From Candidatus Aenigmatarchaeota archaeon (GTDB lineage: Archaea; Aenigmatarchaeota; Aenigmatarchaeia; QMZP01): DNA of 42,179 nt. Below are positions 10,612-19,727 of this stretch, in pieces. Position 1 is the stretch's first letter; every line of letters starts with the position of its first letter. The position numbers and the translations under genes are program-made. The notes beneath the pieces are model-generated. The model was not told the origin of the DNA and ran no database searches. It saw only the letters and a list, made by a program, of their open reading frames with translations. The stretch covers positions 1 to 42,179 of the forward strand of contig JAPLVB010000008.1 of assembly GCA_026397335.1 (NCBI GenBank), in the 5' to 3' direction.

Positions 10612-10648
10612 GTTCTGTCAATCGGAAACCCACGTTCGAGGTGAATTT

Positions 10649-11401
10649 ATGAAACCGGCAAAAAAATCACAATACGTGATTGAGACCAAGGACATCATGA
10701 AGTGCTACGGCAAGGAAGGCAAGTGCTTAACAACAGTTCTGCAGGATGTCAATATAGCCATAGAAAAAGGTAGCTTCATCTCCATAATGGGGCCTTCAGG
10801 TAGCGGGAAGACCACGCTCCTTGACATAGTGGGCTGCCTGCTCAAACCCACACAAGGCGAGGTTTTTATAGACGGCGTTAAGACGGGGGAACTGACCGAT
10901 GACGAGCTTGCAAAGATAAGGAGGCAAAAGATGGGCTTTGTCTTCCAGCAGTACAACCTTATCCCGAGCAACACAGCCCTTGAGAACGTGGAGATCCCGC
11001 TAAGGATTGCCGGGAAATCAAAATGGGAAGCAGAGGATAAGGCAAAGAGGCTTCTCCAGATGGTAGGGCTTGGAGACAGGCTTACCCACAAACCCTCCGA
11101 GCTTTCAGGCGGGGAGCAGCAGAGGGTCGCGATTGCGAGAGCGCTTGCAAACGATCCTGAAATAATACTTGGTGACGAGCCCACGGGGAACCTTGACACA
11201 AAAACAGGGCAGGTTGTGCTTAACATCCTCAAAAAACTTAACGAGGAGGAGGGCTACACAATAGTTGTGGTCACGCACGACTCCAGGATAGCACAGCACG
11301 CGGACAAGATAATAAACCTTCTTGATGGGAGCGTGGTCAGGGAAGACCACCCCAATGGGAATAGAAATTTCATGATAAAAAATAAAAAAGCTTCAAAGTA
11401 A
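10649..11401 (+). CDS. ABC transporter ATP-binding protein, MacB/LolD-like
   Basis: Walker A GPSGSGKTTLLD, signature LSGGEQQRVAIARAL, Walker B IILGDEPTGNLD. Confidence 0.96.
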   Translation: MKPAKKSQYVIETKDIMKCYGKEGKCLTTVLQDVNIAIEKGSFISIMGPSGSGKTTLLDIVGCLLKPTQGEVFIDGVKTGELTDDELAKIRRQKMGFVFQQYNLIPSNTALENVEIPLRIAGKSKWEAEDKAKRLLQMVGLGDRLTHKPSELSGGEQQRVAIARALANDPEIILGDEPTGNLDTKTGQVVLNILKKLNEEEGYTIVVVTHDSRIAQHADKIINLLDGSVVREDHPNGNRNFMIKNKKASK

Positions 11402-11414
11402 TGGAGGAGATGAT

Positions 11415-12575
11415 ATGAAAGAAAAAATGTTTTTAGCAGCACTTTTCGCAATACTGCTGGTTCTTTCAGCAGTGGCTGTGCAGGCGCAGAACACGCCAAT
11501 ATTCAACGTGATTCTGACCAAGCAGAATCCTTTTCCGGCTGAGCCTGGAAAGAAAGTGAATATAGAGGTAGAGGTCCAGAACACGGGCCTGGGAGATGCC
11601 AATAATATAGTGGTGGAAATTTCTCCATCAGACCCATTCAGGCTTCTTCCCGGGACTGAAAAGACAAAGACTTACACCAAAATATCAGCCTCGAGCTCTG
11701 TCAAGGTTTCTTACGATCTGAGCATTGACGAGAACGCCTTTTCAAACCAGTACGAGCTGGAGTTCAGGATATACTATGCGAACAACCCTGCAAGTTACCT
11801 TGCCAAAAAGGTAATGGTTAACGTGCAGGGCCAGCCTGACTTCATAGTTGAAAGCACGTGGACATCACCAGTGGAGATAGAGCCTGGCGGAATTGTCAAG
11901 GTTTATGCAAAGGTCAAGAACGTTGGAACCGGTTCTGGAAAACAGGTACAGGCATCCCTTAATTCCACGTCAGGCCTGCTCATACCTGTGCTTTCAAGAG
12001 GCTCTGTTTACATGGGAGACATAGCAGCTGGAAGTGATGGCATAGCAGAATTCGAGCTTTCGGTTGACACAACCTCTGAGCACAAGACATACCCGTCCAT
12101 ACTCACTCTGTCTTACAAGGACGATTCCGGAGTTTCAGGCCAGAAGTCTTTCTCTCTGGGAATTCCTGTCACAGGAGTGATAAGCCTGGAGATAGTTAAA
12201 ACAGAGGCGAATTTCGAGAGGAACGTGCTCCAGATAGAGATTGCCAACAAGGGAACGGCTGACGCGAACTCACTGGAGGCGAAGCTCGTGATTAACGGGA
12301 AAACGCTGGGAGTGGACTATGTGAGTCAGCTGAAATCCACCAAGAAGACGACGCTGGAGTTTCCGCTTGTAATGGAAGGGCAAGGCCAGCTTATTCTGGA
12401 TTACACTTCCCCAGGGCTGAAGCATACAGAATTAACCAAGGACATAACAGTGAAATTCGAGAATCCCAACGGCGGGAATCCTTTGGGAACCCTGGCTGTT
12501 ATAATAATAGCAGCTGTTGTAGTCTACCTGCTCTGGAGAAGGTTCTTCAGGAAAAAGAAGAAGAAATCCGGGTGA
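11415..12575 (+). CDS. secreted CARDB-like/S-layer-like protein with C-terminal TM anchor
   Basis: signal peptide, repeated Ig-like FIVESTWTSPVEIEPGGIVKVYAKVKNVG segments, C-terminal TM plus RKKKKKSG. Confidence 0.75.
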   Translation: MKEKMFLAALFAILLVLSAVAVQAQNTPIFNVILTKQNPFPAEPGKKVNIEVEVQNTGLGDANNIVVEISPSDPFRLLPGTEKTKTYTKISASSSVKVSYDLSIDENAFSNQYELEFRIYYANNPASYLAKKVMVNVQGQPDFIVESTWTSPVEIEPGGIVKVYAKVKNVGTGSGKQVQASLNSTSGLLIPVLSRGSVYMGDIAAGSDGIAEFELSVDTTSEHKTYPSILTLSYKDDSGVSGQKSFSLGIPVTGVISLEIVKTEANFERNVLQIEIANKGTADANSLEAKLVINGKTLGVDYVSQLKSTKKTTLEFPLVMEGQGQLILDYTSPGLKHTELTKDITVKFENPNGGNPLGTLAVIIIAAVVVYLLWRRFFRKKKKKSG

Positions 12576-12647
12576 GGACCAAGCATTCCTTGGCCTCTCC
12601 TTTTTTTTCATTTTAATCAATATAAACACGTTCCTGCATTTGATATT

Positions 12648-13265
12648 ATGCGCGTAACTCTGGCTTTGATAATAATCAATGTAATGGTTTTTGCAGCAGA
12701 GATCATATACGGGGATGCATTTATACAGGCATTTTCCCTCACCCCTGTTATTGCACTTAGCGGAGCGTGGTGGCAGTTCCTCACATACATGTTCCTCCAT
12801 GCAGACCCTCTGCACATATTCTTTAACATGTTCGCTCTCTTCATGTTCGGGGTTGTCATGGAGCGCGCCCTTGGCTGGAAGAAATACATTTTCCTTTACA
12901 TACTCTCAGGCGTTGGCTCTGCCGCCTTCTACATATTCCTTACCCTAACATTCCTCCCAGGAGAAATGACAGTACTCATGCTTGGGGCATCAGGAGCTGT
13001 TTACGGGATTCTTGCAGCCTTCGGCTTCATGTTCCCGAAGGAAGTGATATACATATATTTCATACCTCTCCCTGCAATGAGCGCTGTCTTCATTTTCGCC
13101 GGCATTGAGCTTGTTGCCGGCATCACAGGGGTAATGCCCGGGATAGCGAACTTCGGCCATCTGGGAGGCATAATAACAAGCGCTCTTGTAATGCTGGTAT
13201 GGAAATACACCTCAAAACCCAGGAACGAGAAAGAGCTGCGTCAGTACCAGTTTTACTGGGAGTGA
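12648..13265 (+). CDS. rhomboid-family intramembrane serine protease
   Basis: HADPLHIFFNMFALFMFG, GASGAVYGILAAF, NFGHLGGI. Confidence 0.92.
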   Translation: MRVTLALIIINVMVFAAEIIYGDAFIQAFSLTPVIALSGAWWQFLTYMFLHADPLHIFFNMFALFMFGVVMERALGWKKYIFLYILSGVGSAAFYIFLTLTFLPGEMTVLMLGASGAVYGILAAFGFMFPKEVIYIYFIPLPAMSAVFIFAGIELVAGITGVMPGIANFGHLGGIITSALVMLVWKYTSKPRNEKELRQYQFYWE

Positions 13266-13282
13266 ACCAACTAACCAATGTT

Positions 13283-13507
13283 ATGGTAAATATGAAAAAA
13301 TCCGATATTATATTCGCGATACTCATGCCCCTGTTCATGTCCTTCTTCATGTCTCTGGCGATAGTCCTCATAAACTTCGGATTTAAGGACGGCTTCTTCT
13401 TGGCATGGATGAGGGGCTTTTTAATCGGCTTCTTTGTAGGACTGCCTGTCTCTTTTGTAATTATTCCTGTTGCCAGAAAAATAGCAGCCAAAATTGCAAA
13501 GGAATAG
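13283..13507 (+). CDS. small two-TM protein, DUF2798-like
   Basis: MVNMKKSDIIFAILMPLFMSFFMSLAIVLIN...MRGFLIGFFVGLPVSFVIIP. Confidence 0.6.
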   Translation: MVNMKKSDIIFAILMPLFMSFFMSLAIVLINFGFKDGFFLAWMRGFLIGFFVGLPVSFVIIPVARKIAAKIAKE

Positions 13508-13555
13508 CTATAACTATATAAATACTATGCATAATATACATACCTAGTGGTTTGA

Positions 13556-13747
13556 ATGACACAAGAAGCTAAAGAATCTGATGTTCTCATGAAATGCACA
13601 AGCTGCGGAGTGAAGATAGAGGCAGAAAACAGGTGGGTAAAATTCTCGTGCCCGAAATGCAGCAAGCAAAAAATCATCCGCTGCGACAAATGCAAAAGGC
13701 TCATGAACGCATACGAATGCAAGAAGTGCGGCTTTATAGGGCCCTGA
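13556..13747 (+). CDS. zinc-ribbon protein (COG2888-like)
   Basis: four CxxC pairs in 63 aa: CTSCG, CPKCS, CDKCK, CKKCG. Confidence 0.85.
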   Translation: MTQEAKESDVLMKCTSCGVKIEAENRWVKFSCPKCSKQKIIRCDKCKRLMNAYECKKCGFIGP

Positions 13748-13755
13748 CTTGGAAA

Positions 13756-13777
13756 GAAGGCGTCAAGAGACGTCTTC
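13756..13777. repeat. family A palindromic hairpin (before aEF1B)
   Basis: GAAGGCGTCaagaGACGTCTTC. Confidence 0.85.
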
Positions 13778-13796
13778 AAACAAAAATGGTGAATGT

Positions 13797-14048
13797 ATGG
13801 GTGAAGTTATAGTCGTTTTCAGGATAATGCCTGACGAGCCTGAGAGTTTTGAGAAGGTAAAGAAAGCGTGTGAGTCACTCAAGCCGGACAGGCTTGAAGA
13901 GGAACCAATAGCTTTCGGCCTCAAGGCCCTCAAGTTCACAAAAATAATCCCTGACGGGCCTGGCGTGATGGACAAGCTCGAGAACGACATAAACAAGATA
14001 AAAGGCCTCGGCAGCGCAGAGAATATCATAACTTCAAGAGCTCTGTGA
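13797..14048 (+). CDS. archaeal translation elongation factor aEF1B (EF-1 beta)
   Basis: MGEVIVVFRIMPDEPE...EEEPIAFGLKALKFTKIIPDGPGVMDKLE. Confidence 0.88.
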   Translation: MGEVIVVFRIMPDEPESFEKVKKACESLKPDRLEEEPIAFGLKALKFTKIIPDGPGVMDKLENDINKIKGLGSAENIITSRAL

Positions 14049-14127
14049 GCTATTTCTTAATGCTGAGATAAATATAAATTAAATCAATTAACATGAAGTA
14101 ATCCTACTGTATACTGAATGTACAAGC

Positions 14128-14324
14128 GCCTCCGTAGCTCAGTTTGGATAGAGCGCCAGCCTTCTAACCAGAGTTGGAAGATTCTAGGCTTCCGAAAGTT
14201 TGAAGGTGTCAAGAGACGCCTTCTTTCGAGAGAAGCCGATGAGAGAAGCAAGCTGGAAGTCGCGGGTTCAAACGCACTGCTGATACAGGCGTATTCAGCA
14301 GAGCTGAACATCCCGTCGGGGGCA
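14128..14324 (+). tRNA. tRNA-Arg(TCT) with anticodon-loop intron (14167..14250) and T-loop intron (14273..14310)
   Basis: GCCTCCG/CGGGGGC acceptor, GCTC/GAGC D arm, CCAGC-CTTCTAA-GCTGG anticodon arm, GCGGG-TTCAAA|T-CCCGT T arm; BHB motifs CTTC-TA|A / GAAG-CA|A and TTCA-AA|C / TGAA-CA|T. Confidence 0.92.
14202..14223. repeat. family A hairpin in tRNA-Arg intron
   Basis: GAAGGTGTCaagaGACGCCTTC inside outer stems CGAAAG/CTTTCG and GGCTTC/GAAGCC. Confidence 0.85.
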
Positions 14325-14327
14325 TTC

Positions 14328-15548
14328 TTAAGGCGCATAAATCTGCGCCAAATCCTTTTTCATAACCTCTTTTATGTCCTGCAGGCAGCCGAATCTGTTG
14401 TACATTATGTCTGAAGGGTCTTTTGAGTGTTCAAACCCGAATGTGTGAAGCAGTTCATGAAGCTGCACAACAGGCCTTGGGCAAAACTTGTCACCCAATG
14501 AAAACTGCAGCTCAGCTTTCGTTATGACTGAATAATGGCCTTCACCTTTATGAGTCACGATTGCCTGGCCCATACCCTCTTCCAAGTATAAGACCACGGA
14601 CACATTCAGGCATTTGACTGTTATGTCTGGGCAGCCATCTTCAACCTCAGTGAAATTCAGGGAAGTTTTTGTATTTTTGACAAGATGGGATATGGCTTCC
14701 AGCATCTTGTCCCTTTGAGTTTTTGTGCAATTCTTGGATATGGTGAATGTCAGGTTGTTGGTGTACCACTTTGGATTGCTGATTGAAGTCAGGCTCGAGA
14801 CATTCCAGACAGGCAAATCGTCAGCCCATGCCGGTTTGCTGTATTCCGGGCACCCGCATAAAGAGGCTCGATTTATGAGAGTGCCGTCTGAGCAGTAGAA
14901 TGGCTTTCTTGCAGAGCATTCTCCCGGGTTTGTTTTATCGCTGCAGCTCTCCGGCCTCCCGCAGCCCTCCCCTCTTAATACATAACCCTCAGGACATCCG
15001 CACACTCTTGCTTTTTCTATCAGCGTTCCGTTGAAGCAATAGTAAGGCTTGCTCACGGAGCATGTCTCATAAAACGTCCCGTCCTCGCAAATAAACGGGG
15101 ATAAAACAGGAGTAAAAATGTCCTTAAAATATAACATAAACAGTGTTACCAGCAATACTGCTGCACCAAATATAATGTATTTCTTGAACGTTGGATTGAT
15201 TCCTATATTCTTTTTAGCGGCTTTGAGTTTAGGCTGCCTGGGTTTTTTCATGGCTGCAGTTTTGGGTCTGCCAGCCTCCTTCTCCTCTTTTGCCTCTTTC
15301 TGCGTCAAACTATCAAAATAAGGAGCGCACTGGTGGCCTCCCTCTACTTTCCGCTCTTTCTCTATCAGCTGCTTTGTCTTTTCCGGAAGCTCCTCGCTGT
15401 GCAAAAAACTGAGCAATGAAGAAGGCTTTGCTTTCAGATGTTCCTTACAGAAAACTTCCCCGCAATATTTGCATTTCTGAACTGCTCCTTTTCTGCATGA
15501 TTTATAACTGCAATTGCCTGCCTCTGATACTTTTTGCTGAGCAACCAT
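14328..15548 (-). CDS. AN1-type zinc finger, TM segment, Cys-rich repeats, matrixin-like metallopeptidase
   Basis: CSYKSCRKGAVQKCKYCGEVFCKEHL; repeats SVSKPYYCFNGTLIEKARVCGCPEG and SARKPFYCSDGTLINRASLCGCPE; zinc motif HELLHTFGFEHSKDPSDIM. Confidence 0.85.
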   Translation of the reverse strand: MVAQQKVSEAGNCSYKSCRKGAVQKCKYCGEVFCKEHLKAKPSSLLSFLHSEELPEKTKQLIEKERKVEGGHQCAPYFDSLTQKEAKEEKEAGRPKTAAMKKPRQPKLKAAKKNIGINPTFKKYIIFGAAVLLVTLFMLYFKDIFTPVLSPFICEDGTFYETCSVSKPYYCFNGTLIEKARVCGCPEGYVLRGEGCGRPESCSDKTNPGECSARKPFYCSDGTLINRASLCGCPEYSKPAWADDLPVWNVSSLTSISNPKWYTNNLTFTISKNCTKTQRDKMLEAISHLVKNTKTSLNFTEVEDGCPDITVKCLNVSVVLYLEEGMGQAIVTHKGEGHYSVITKAELQFSLGDKFCPRPVVQLHELLHTFGFEHSKDPSDIMYNRFGCLQDIKEVMKKDLAQIYAP

Positions 15549-15669
15549 AATCCCAAAGCCTTTTATACAATTATTTTTCTACATAAAATAAGTATTGCCT
15601 GTTTCGTTGTGAGGCGATTTACGAAAGATCTACTTCCTATTTTTAAATCGGCAATATACTATTAATAAT

Positions 15670-16512
15670 ATGGCAAAAAAGAAACCTTCCAGAAAAACCC
15701 GAAAGATTTCTGGAAGGAATGTGGATCACTTCGCAGAAGAGATGAGGGAACTGGGAGAAAGGATTGGAAAGAGGTTCGATGAGAAAGGTGAAGAGTGCGA
15801 TACCTGGTTCTGCAGGACATTCGGCGTGGTAGGGCCGCTTATATCCAGCATATTCGGGCTCCTGATTTTTGCCCTGGTCATATGGATTATAGGCATTGTT
15901 AATTTTTCAGGCAGCTTGTTCCTGTTAACCATCAGGTCGTTTCTCATGACAAATATCGGGCTGTTCTTCCTGGTATTCCTTTTCTTCTCATACACATCAT
16001 ATTTCTCAAAAATAAACCGGAAAGCATATGCTCCGTTCTCTCCTTTGGTGTTAGCTGTGGGAATTGCAATCTTATTGTGGTTGATGGGCCATGTAATGGG
16101 TATGGTGGGGGATTATACAGGAGTTTTCCTGCTTTCACAGGCTAGCCTGTTTTTAACAGGCGTTGGCCTGTACCAGATGTTTTTCATAGTTATGCTTATA
16201 GGATATGCTGTTTATTTTGTAAGGGCATTCCTTGGCCAGCCAATAGTAAGAGAGGAGAGGATTGTTATGAAAAAAGCAGTTGCTGCCAAGCCTTCCAAAA
16301 AAGAGCCTGAAATCCGCAGGCTTTACAGGTCAGGAAAGGACAGTATCCTCGGCGGAGTGTGCGGAGGGGTTGCAGAATATCTGGGAGTTGACCCGGTAAT
16401 AATCAGGCTTCTGTGGGTAATCTCAATATTCGCATGGGGATTCGGAATTCTGGCATACATAATAGCATGGATAATAATCCCGAGGAATCCTGAACATAAA
16501 TGGAGAAATTAG
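15670..16512 (+). CDS. PspC-domain membrane protein
   Basis: RRLYRSGKDSILGGVCGGVAEYLGVDPVIIRLLWVISIFAWGFGILAYIIAWIIIP. Confidence 0.9.
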   Translation: MAKKKPSRKTRKISGRNVDHFAEEMRELGERIGKRFDEKGEECDTWFCRTFGVVGPLISSIFGLLIFALVIWIIGIVNFSGSLFLLTIRSFLMTNIGLFFLVFLFFSYTSYFSKINRKAYAPFSPLVLAVGIAILLWLMGHVMGMVGDYTGVFLLSQASLFLTGVGLYQMFFIVMLIGYAVYFVRAFLGQPIVREERIVMKKAVAAKPSKKEPEIRRLYRSGKDSILGGVCGGVAEYLGVDPVIIRLLWVISIFAWGFGILAYIIAWIIIPRNPEHKWRN

Positions 16513-16958
16513 TCAGACTTCTTCTCAAAAACAGTCCGCCTTTCTGTGTAGCCATGACGCCTGAAGAATTCGCATGAACTGATGTTCGAGTTTGTCACCA
16601 CCGCTTCCTTGCGCTTTATTCCCTGCGAGCGGAACCATTTCTCAGCTGCCTCAAGAAGGAGCTTTCCCATCCCGTGCTTCCTGTAATTTTTCTCCACAAA
16701 GATTATGTTTATGCGGCCATAACTTCCTAGAGAGCCTTTCTTGGACTGGAACATTATGTATCCGATTGGTTTGCCTTTAACCTCTGCGACTTTTATTGTT
16801 CCCGGATATTTTTTCAGGTGAACCAGAATTGATTTTCTGGATTGCTCTTTGTCCATATTCATGCCGGGAAAGCTTATGCAGGCTGTTTCTTCCCTGTACT
16901 CCAGAATCCTCTCAGTATCTTTTTCCTGGAAATCCCTGACTGTTATTTTCCTTTTCAT
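16509..16958 (-). CDS. GNAT-family N-acetyltransferase
   Basis: IIFVEKNYRKHGMGKLLLEAAEKWFRSQGIKRKEAVVTNSNISSCEFFRRHGYTERR. Confidence 0.9.
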   Translation of the reverse strand: MKRKITVRDFQEKDTERILEYREETACISFPGMNMDKEQSRKSILVHLKKYPGTIKVAEVKGKPIGYIMFQSKKGSLGSYGRINIIFVEKNYRKHGMGKLLLEAAEKWFRSQGIKRKEAVVTNSNISSCEFFRRHGYTERRTVFEKKSD

Positions 16959-17614
16959 AGAATCATCAGCAACGACATTGCGAAACCCGCTATTATTGGG
17001 ATGAGCAGATTGTCATCAAACACGCCGCTGAACTTTGATGATGAGATTCGCTTCCACTCGGGAAGGAGTTCCGCGAATGCTGCTGCAGCAGCGCCTATAA
17101 TGGAGATGGCAGGATTGAAGAAGAACATACATACGAAAAGCGCGCTCGCGAAAAATGCCGCAGTGCCTTCAAGGGTTTTTTTGCCGATTATGCGCCTCTT
17201 CCCGAACTTCTTCCCTATTATTGTGGATAGGGAATCCGATATCGCAAGAACGGCTCCGGCAGCAGAGGCTGCGTTTAATGGAAAGAGCAGGAAAGCAAGA
17301 CCTGCCCCAAAATAGAACCAGAAAGCCCCTGCGAAAGGCCGCCTGGCTTCTTTCCTCTCGAGCATGAGGGCGAAATCTCTTAGTTTGCACTCGATTCGGG
17401 AAAGCAGGGTATTGTGATTCTTCTCGCACTTGCTCACGTATTCGGAATACAGGAAGAAGAAAAACGCAGCCAGCATGAATAAAATTCCCACGAACATTTT
17501 GTCTATGAACTGGGCAAGGGCTATGAAAACAAGACCGCTCAAATGAACAAGCTGCCTCAGGATTTCGGATTCTCGCTTGAAGGCGGCTTCACCGCCTTCT
17601 CTCTCTTTTTTCAT
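16955..17614 (-). CDS. dolichol/phytol/diacylglycerol kinase-like (SEC59-like) membrane protein
   Basis: RQLVHLSGLVFIAL, AISDSLSTIIGKKFGKRRIIGKKTLEGTAAFF. Confidence 0.8.
   Translation of the reverse strand: MKKEREGGEAAFKRESEILRQLVHLSGLVFIALAQFIDKMFVGILFMLAAFFFFLYSEYVSKCEKNHNTLLSRIECKLRDFALMLERKEARRPFAGAFWFYFGAGLAFLLFPLNAASAAGAVLAISDSLSTIIGKKFGKRRIIGKKTLEGTAAFFASALFVCMFFFNPAISIIGAAAAAFAELLPEWKRISSSKFSGVFDDNLLIPIIAGFAMSLLMIL
17579..17599. repeat. family A hairpin in N-terminal coding region of SEC59-like gene
   Basis: GAAGGCGGcttcaCCGCCTTC. Confidence 0.8.
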
Positions 17615-17674
17615 GATAATATTATGTGGCCCAAGCTTTTATTGGAACTGTTCGAGAGAAGGTGTCAAGAGATC

Positions 17675-18610
17675 TCACGTGGGGAACCAGCCTGTTTTTG
17701 CAAGGAAAAGGAAAATCGCGACCGCTGCAAAGGACATTATAAGCGAATGCTTGATTCCTGATATCGGTGAGTTCTCACCAAGCTGGCCTGCTATCAGGCC
17801 TGTGAAAATTCCCTGCACAAGAACAACAGAGAAGAATATTGCGACATAGTAGCATGTTATTGCCTTGTTTACCGACAATACAGCGCATATGCCTGAGAAA
17901 AACCCGCAGGGAAATATCAACCCTTCTTCACACGGGTTTACGAAAGAGAATCCGGCAAGACCTGTGCTTGCTGCTGCCTGTGACTCCAGCATGGGAACCA
18001 TCACATAGATTATCATGACAGATATGCCAAGGAATATGAAGAAAAGCCCATACATTATCATGACCTGCTCCCTTACAAGGCCCGCTCTTTCGGCTTCCGC
18101 TTCTTTAAGCATGAGTATGTCTTTGGCAACAGAATCCAGGGTATCCGGGATGCTTCCGCCGCTCTCATAGGACTGTCTTATTATGCTCATGGCTTCGAGT
18201 ATTATTTTTGAATCCTTTACGCTTTTCTGGAAAATATCCATAACCCTGAGGAAGGATGTTCCCCAGCTGAGGCGATTGTGCATCTTCTGGACTTCTGGTG
18301 TGAGCTTCCCGTAGTTCGCTTTTGCAGCAATCCCTATGCACTCAGGAAGTGACATGCCTGAACGGCTCGAGTCCGCCAGGTCCCTTACAAAATTGGGGAA
18401 CTGCTCCTCCACGCTCTTTATCCAGAGGAACTGGGAGTACCTGTAAATGAAATATGGTACAACACAAATGAACACGGATATTATGACAAGGTTGCCAAGC
18501 ACCGGAACATCCCCTATAAGTATGCCTATTGCTATCAGGATCACGCTTACCATTGCCGGTATTATTATTATCTTCTGTTTCTGGCTTATCTTCTCTTCCT
18601 TCTCTGCCAT
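17675..18610 (-). CDS. type II secretion system F-family protein
   Basis: FPNFVRDLADSSRSGMSLPECIGIAAKANYGKLTPEVQ, TM segments, adjacent paralogue and ATPase. Confidence 0.88.
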   Translation of the reverse strand: MAEKEEKISQKQKIIIIPAMVSVILIAIGILIGDVPVLGNLVIISVFICVVPYFIYRYSQFLWIKSVEEQFPNFVRDLADSSRSGMSLPECIGIAAKANYGKLTPEVQKMHNRLSWGTSFLRVMDIFQKSVKDSKIILEAMSIIRQSYESGGSIPDTLDSVAKDILMLKEAEAERAGLVREQVMIMYGLFFIFLGISVMIIYVMVPMLESQAAASTGLAGFSFVNPCEEGLIFPCGFFSGICAVLSVNKAITCYYVAIFFSVVLVQGIFTGLIAGQLGENSPISGIKHSLIMSFAAVAIFLFLAKTGWFPT

Positions 18611-18629
18611 ATTACCTCGATTTTGGATA

Positions 18630-18651
18630 GAAGGCGTCTGCTGACGCCTTC
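18630..18651. repeat. family A hairpin between two T2SF genes
   Basis: GAAGGCGTCtgctGACGCCTTC. Confidence 0.85.
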
Positions 18652-18663
18652 CTTCCAGCTGCT

Positions 18664-19560
18664 CTATTCGCTTGGGGATATTCCTTTAAGCAAAACTATG
18701 AAGCCTGCGGACACAGCAGGTATGAAAAAGAATATAAGGAACGTCTGAAGCAGGAGCGCGAATTGGGAGCCGCCTACCATCGGGCTCATAATTGAAATAA
18801 GCACTATGAAGAAAAGGCTCCCGACTATAACCAAGGTTGTGTATATCTCTGTGTAAAAAGCTATCTGTTTAGCATAATTGTCAAGGTTCCTCCTGTACTG
18901 TGCCATGAAAGATTTTGTCTTTCCCGAAAGGTACCTGTCAAGGTCCCCTCCCGTGGTTATTATGGTTGACATGTTCCATAATATATCCGCAAACTGCGGT
19001 GATGGGGTCCTGGCAGCTGCCTTCTGGAGGGCATCATGCAGGTTAATTCCCAAAGTATTTACGTCATTGTAAATCCTTTCCGCCTCTTTCCCGATTATCC
19101 CACCTCTCTGCGCAAGCATGTTGAATATCTCCACAGGCTTTATCCCGGAGGCTGCGGAAGTGGCCATGTAAAAAATTGTGAATGGCAGCGCGCGCTCTAT
19201 CTTGGACTTCAGGGTCTTTGACTTCATGGATGGGTAATACAAACCAAAGGCGAATATGCTTCCTGCTGTTATAAACGAGATTATTATGGAAAGGGTGTAA
19301 GAGTAAAAAACATCCGAGCTTGAGATTGCTCTGGAAGCGACTACCAATCCGTATGATACAAGAACAGAACAGGATATAAGCGATACTACAAAACCTAGCA
19401 GGCTATAAAAAGCCATTACTGAGACGTATTCTTGGATAAGAGTCCTCATCCCTGCTTTTTTGAGATTGGTTTTTACAGAGTCCAGATATACCAAATAAGG
19501 CTCGAACAGCTCTCCAAAAAGCTTGAATGCTGTTTTTTTGAATGGAAAATCTTTAAACAT
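18664..19560 (-). CDS. type II secretion system F-family protein
   Basis: start taken at MFKDFPFKKTAF; ATSAASGIKPVEIFNMLAQRGGIIGKEAERIYNDVNTLGINLHDALQKAAARTPS. Confidence 0.86.
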   Translation of the reverse strand: MFKDFPFKKTAFKLFGELFEPYLVYLDSVKTNLKKAGMRTLIQEYVSVMAFYSLLGFVVSLISCSVLVSYGLVVASRAISSSDVFYSYTLSIIISFITAGSIFAFGLYYPSMKSKTLKSKIERALPFTIFYMATSAASGIKPVEIFNMLAQRGGIIGKEAERIYNDVNTLGINLHDALQKAAARTPSPQFADILWNMSTIITTGGDLDRYLSGKTKSFMAQYRRNLDNYAKQIAFYTEIYTTLVIVGSLFFIVLISIMSPMVGGSQFALLLQTFLIFFFIPAVSAGFIVLLKGISPSE

Positions 19561-19598
19561 CTTCAACCTCTGTGCCGGATTCGCTGCTGACTTAGAAA

Positions 19599-19690
19599 GA
19601 AGATGGAACTGAAGAACGAAGGTTATTGAGACTGAATGTGTCTGCAGACACCTTCTTAAGCCCATCACCTTCAATCGAACATCCACCTTC
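19599..19690. repeat. triple-nested palindromic element
   Basis: GAAGATGGA..TCCACCTTC enclosing GAAGGT..ACCTTC enclosing GAATGTGTCTGCAGACACCTTC. Confidence 0.7.
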
Positions 19691-19727
19691 TAACTCAAAT
19701 CCACCCGATAGCAGACTGGCTTGGAAG

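Noticed and set aside
17658-17685. Additional family A copy (gagaGAAGGTGTCaagaGATctcacg)
   Set aside because: Left arm matches but right arm is degenerate; counted as uncertain only.
18630-18651. Family A hairpins as intrinsic terminators
   Set aside because: Several lie inside coding sequence, rRNA or tRNA introns and lack following U-tracts.
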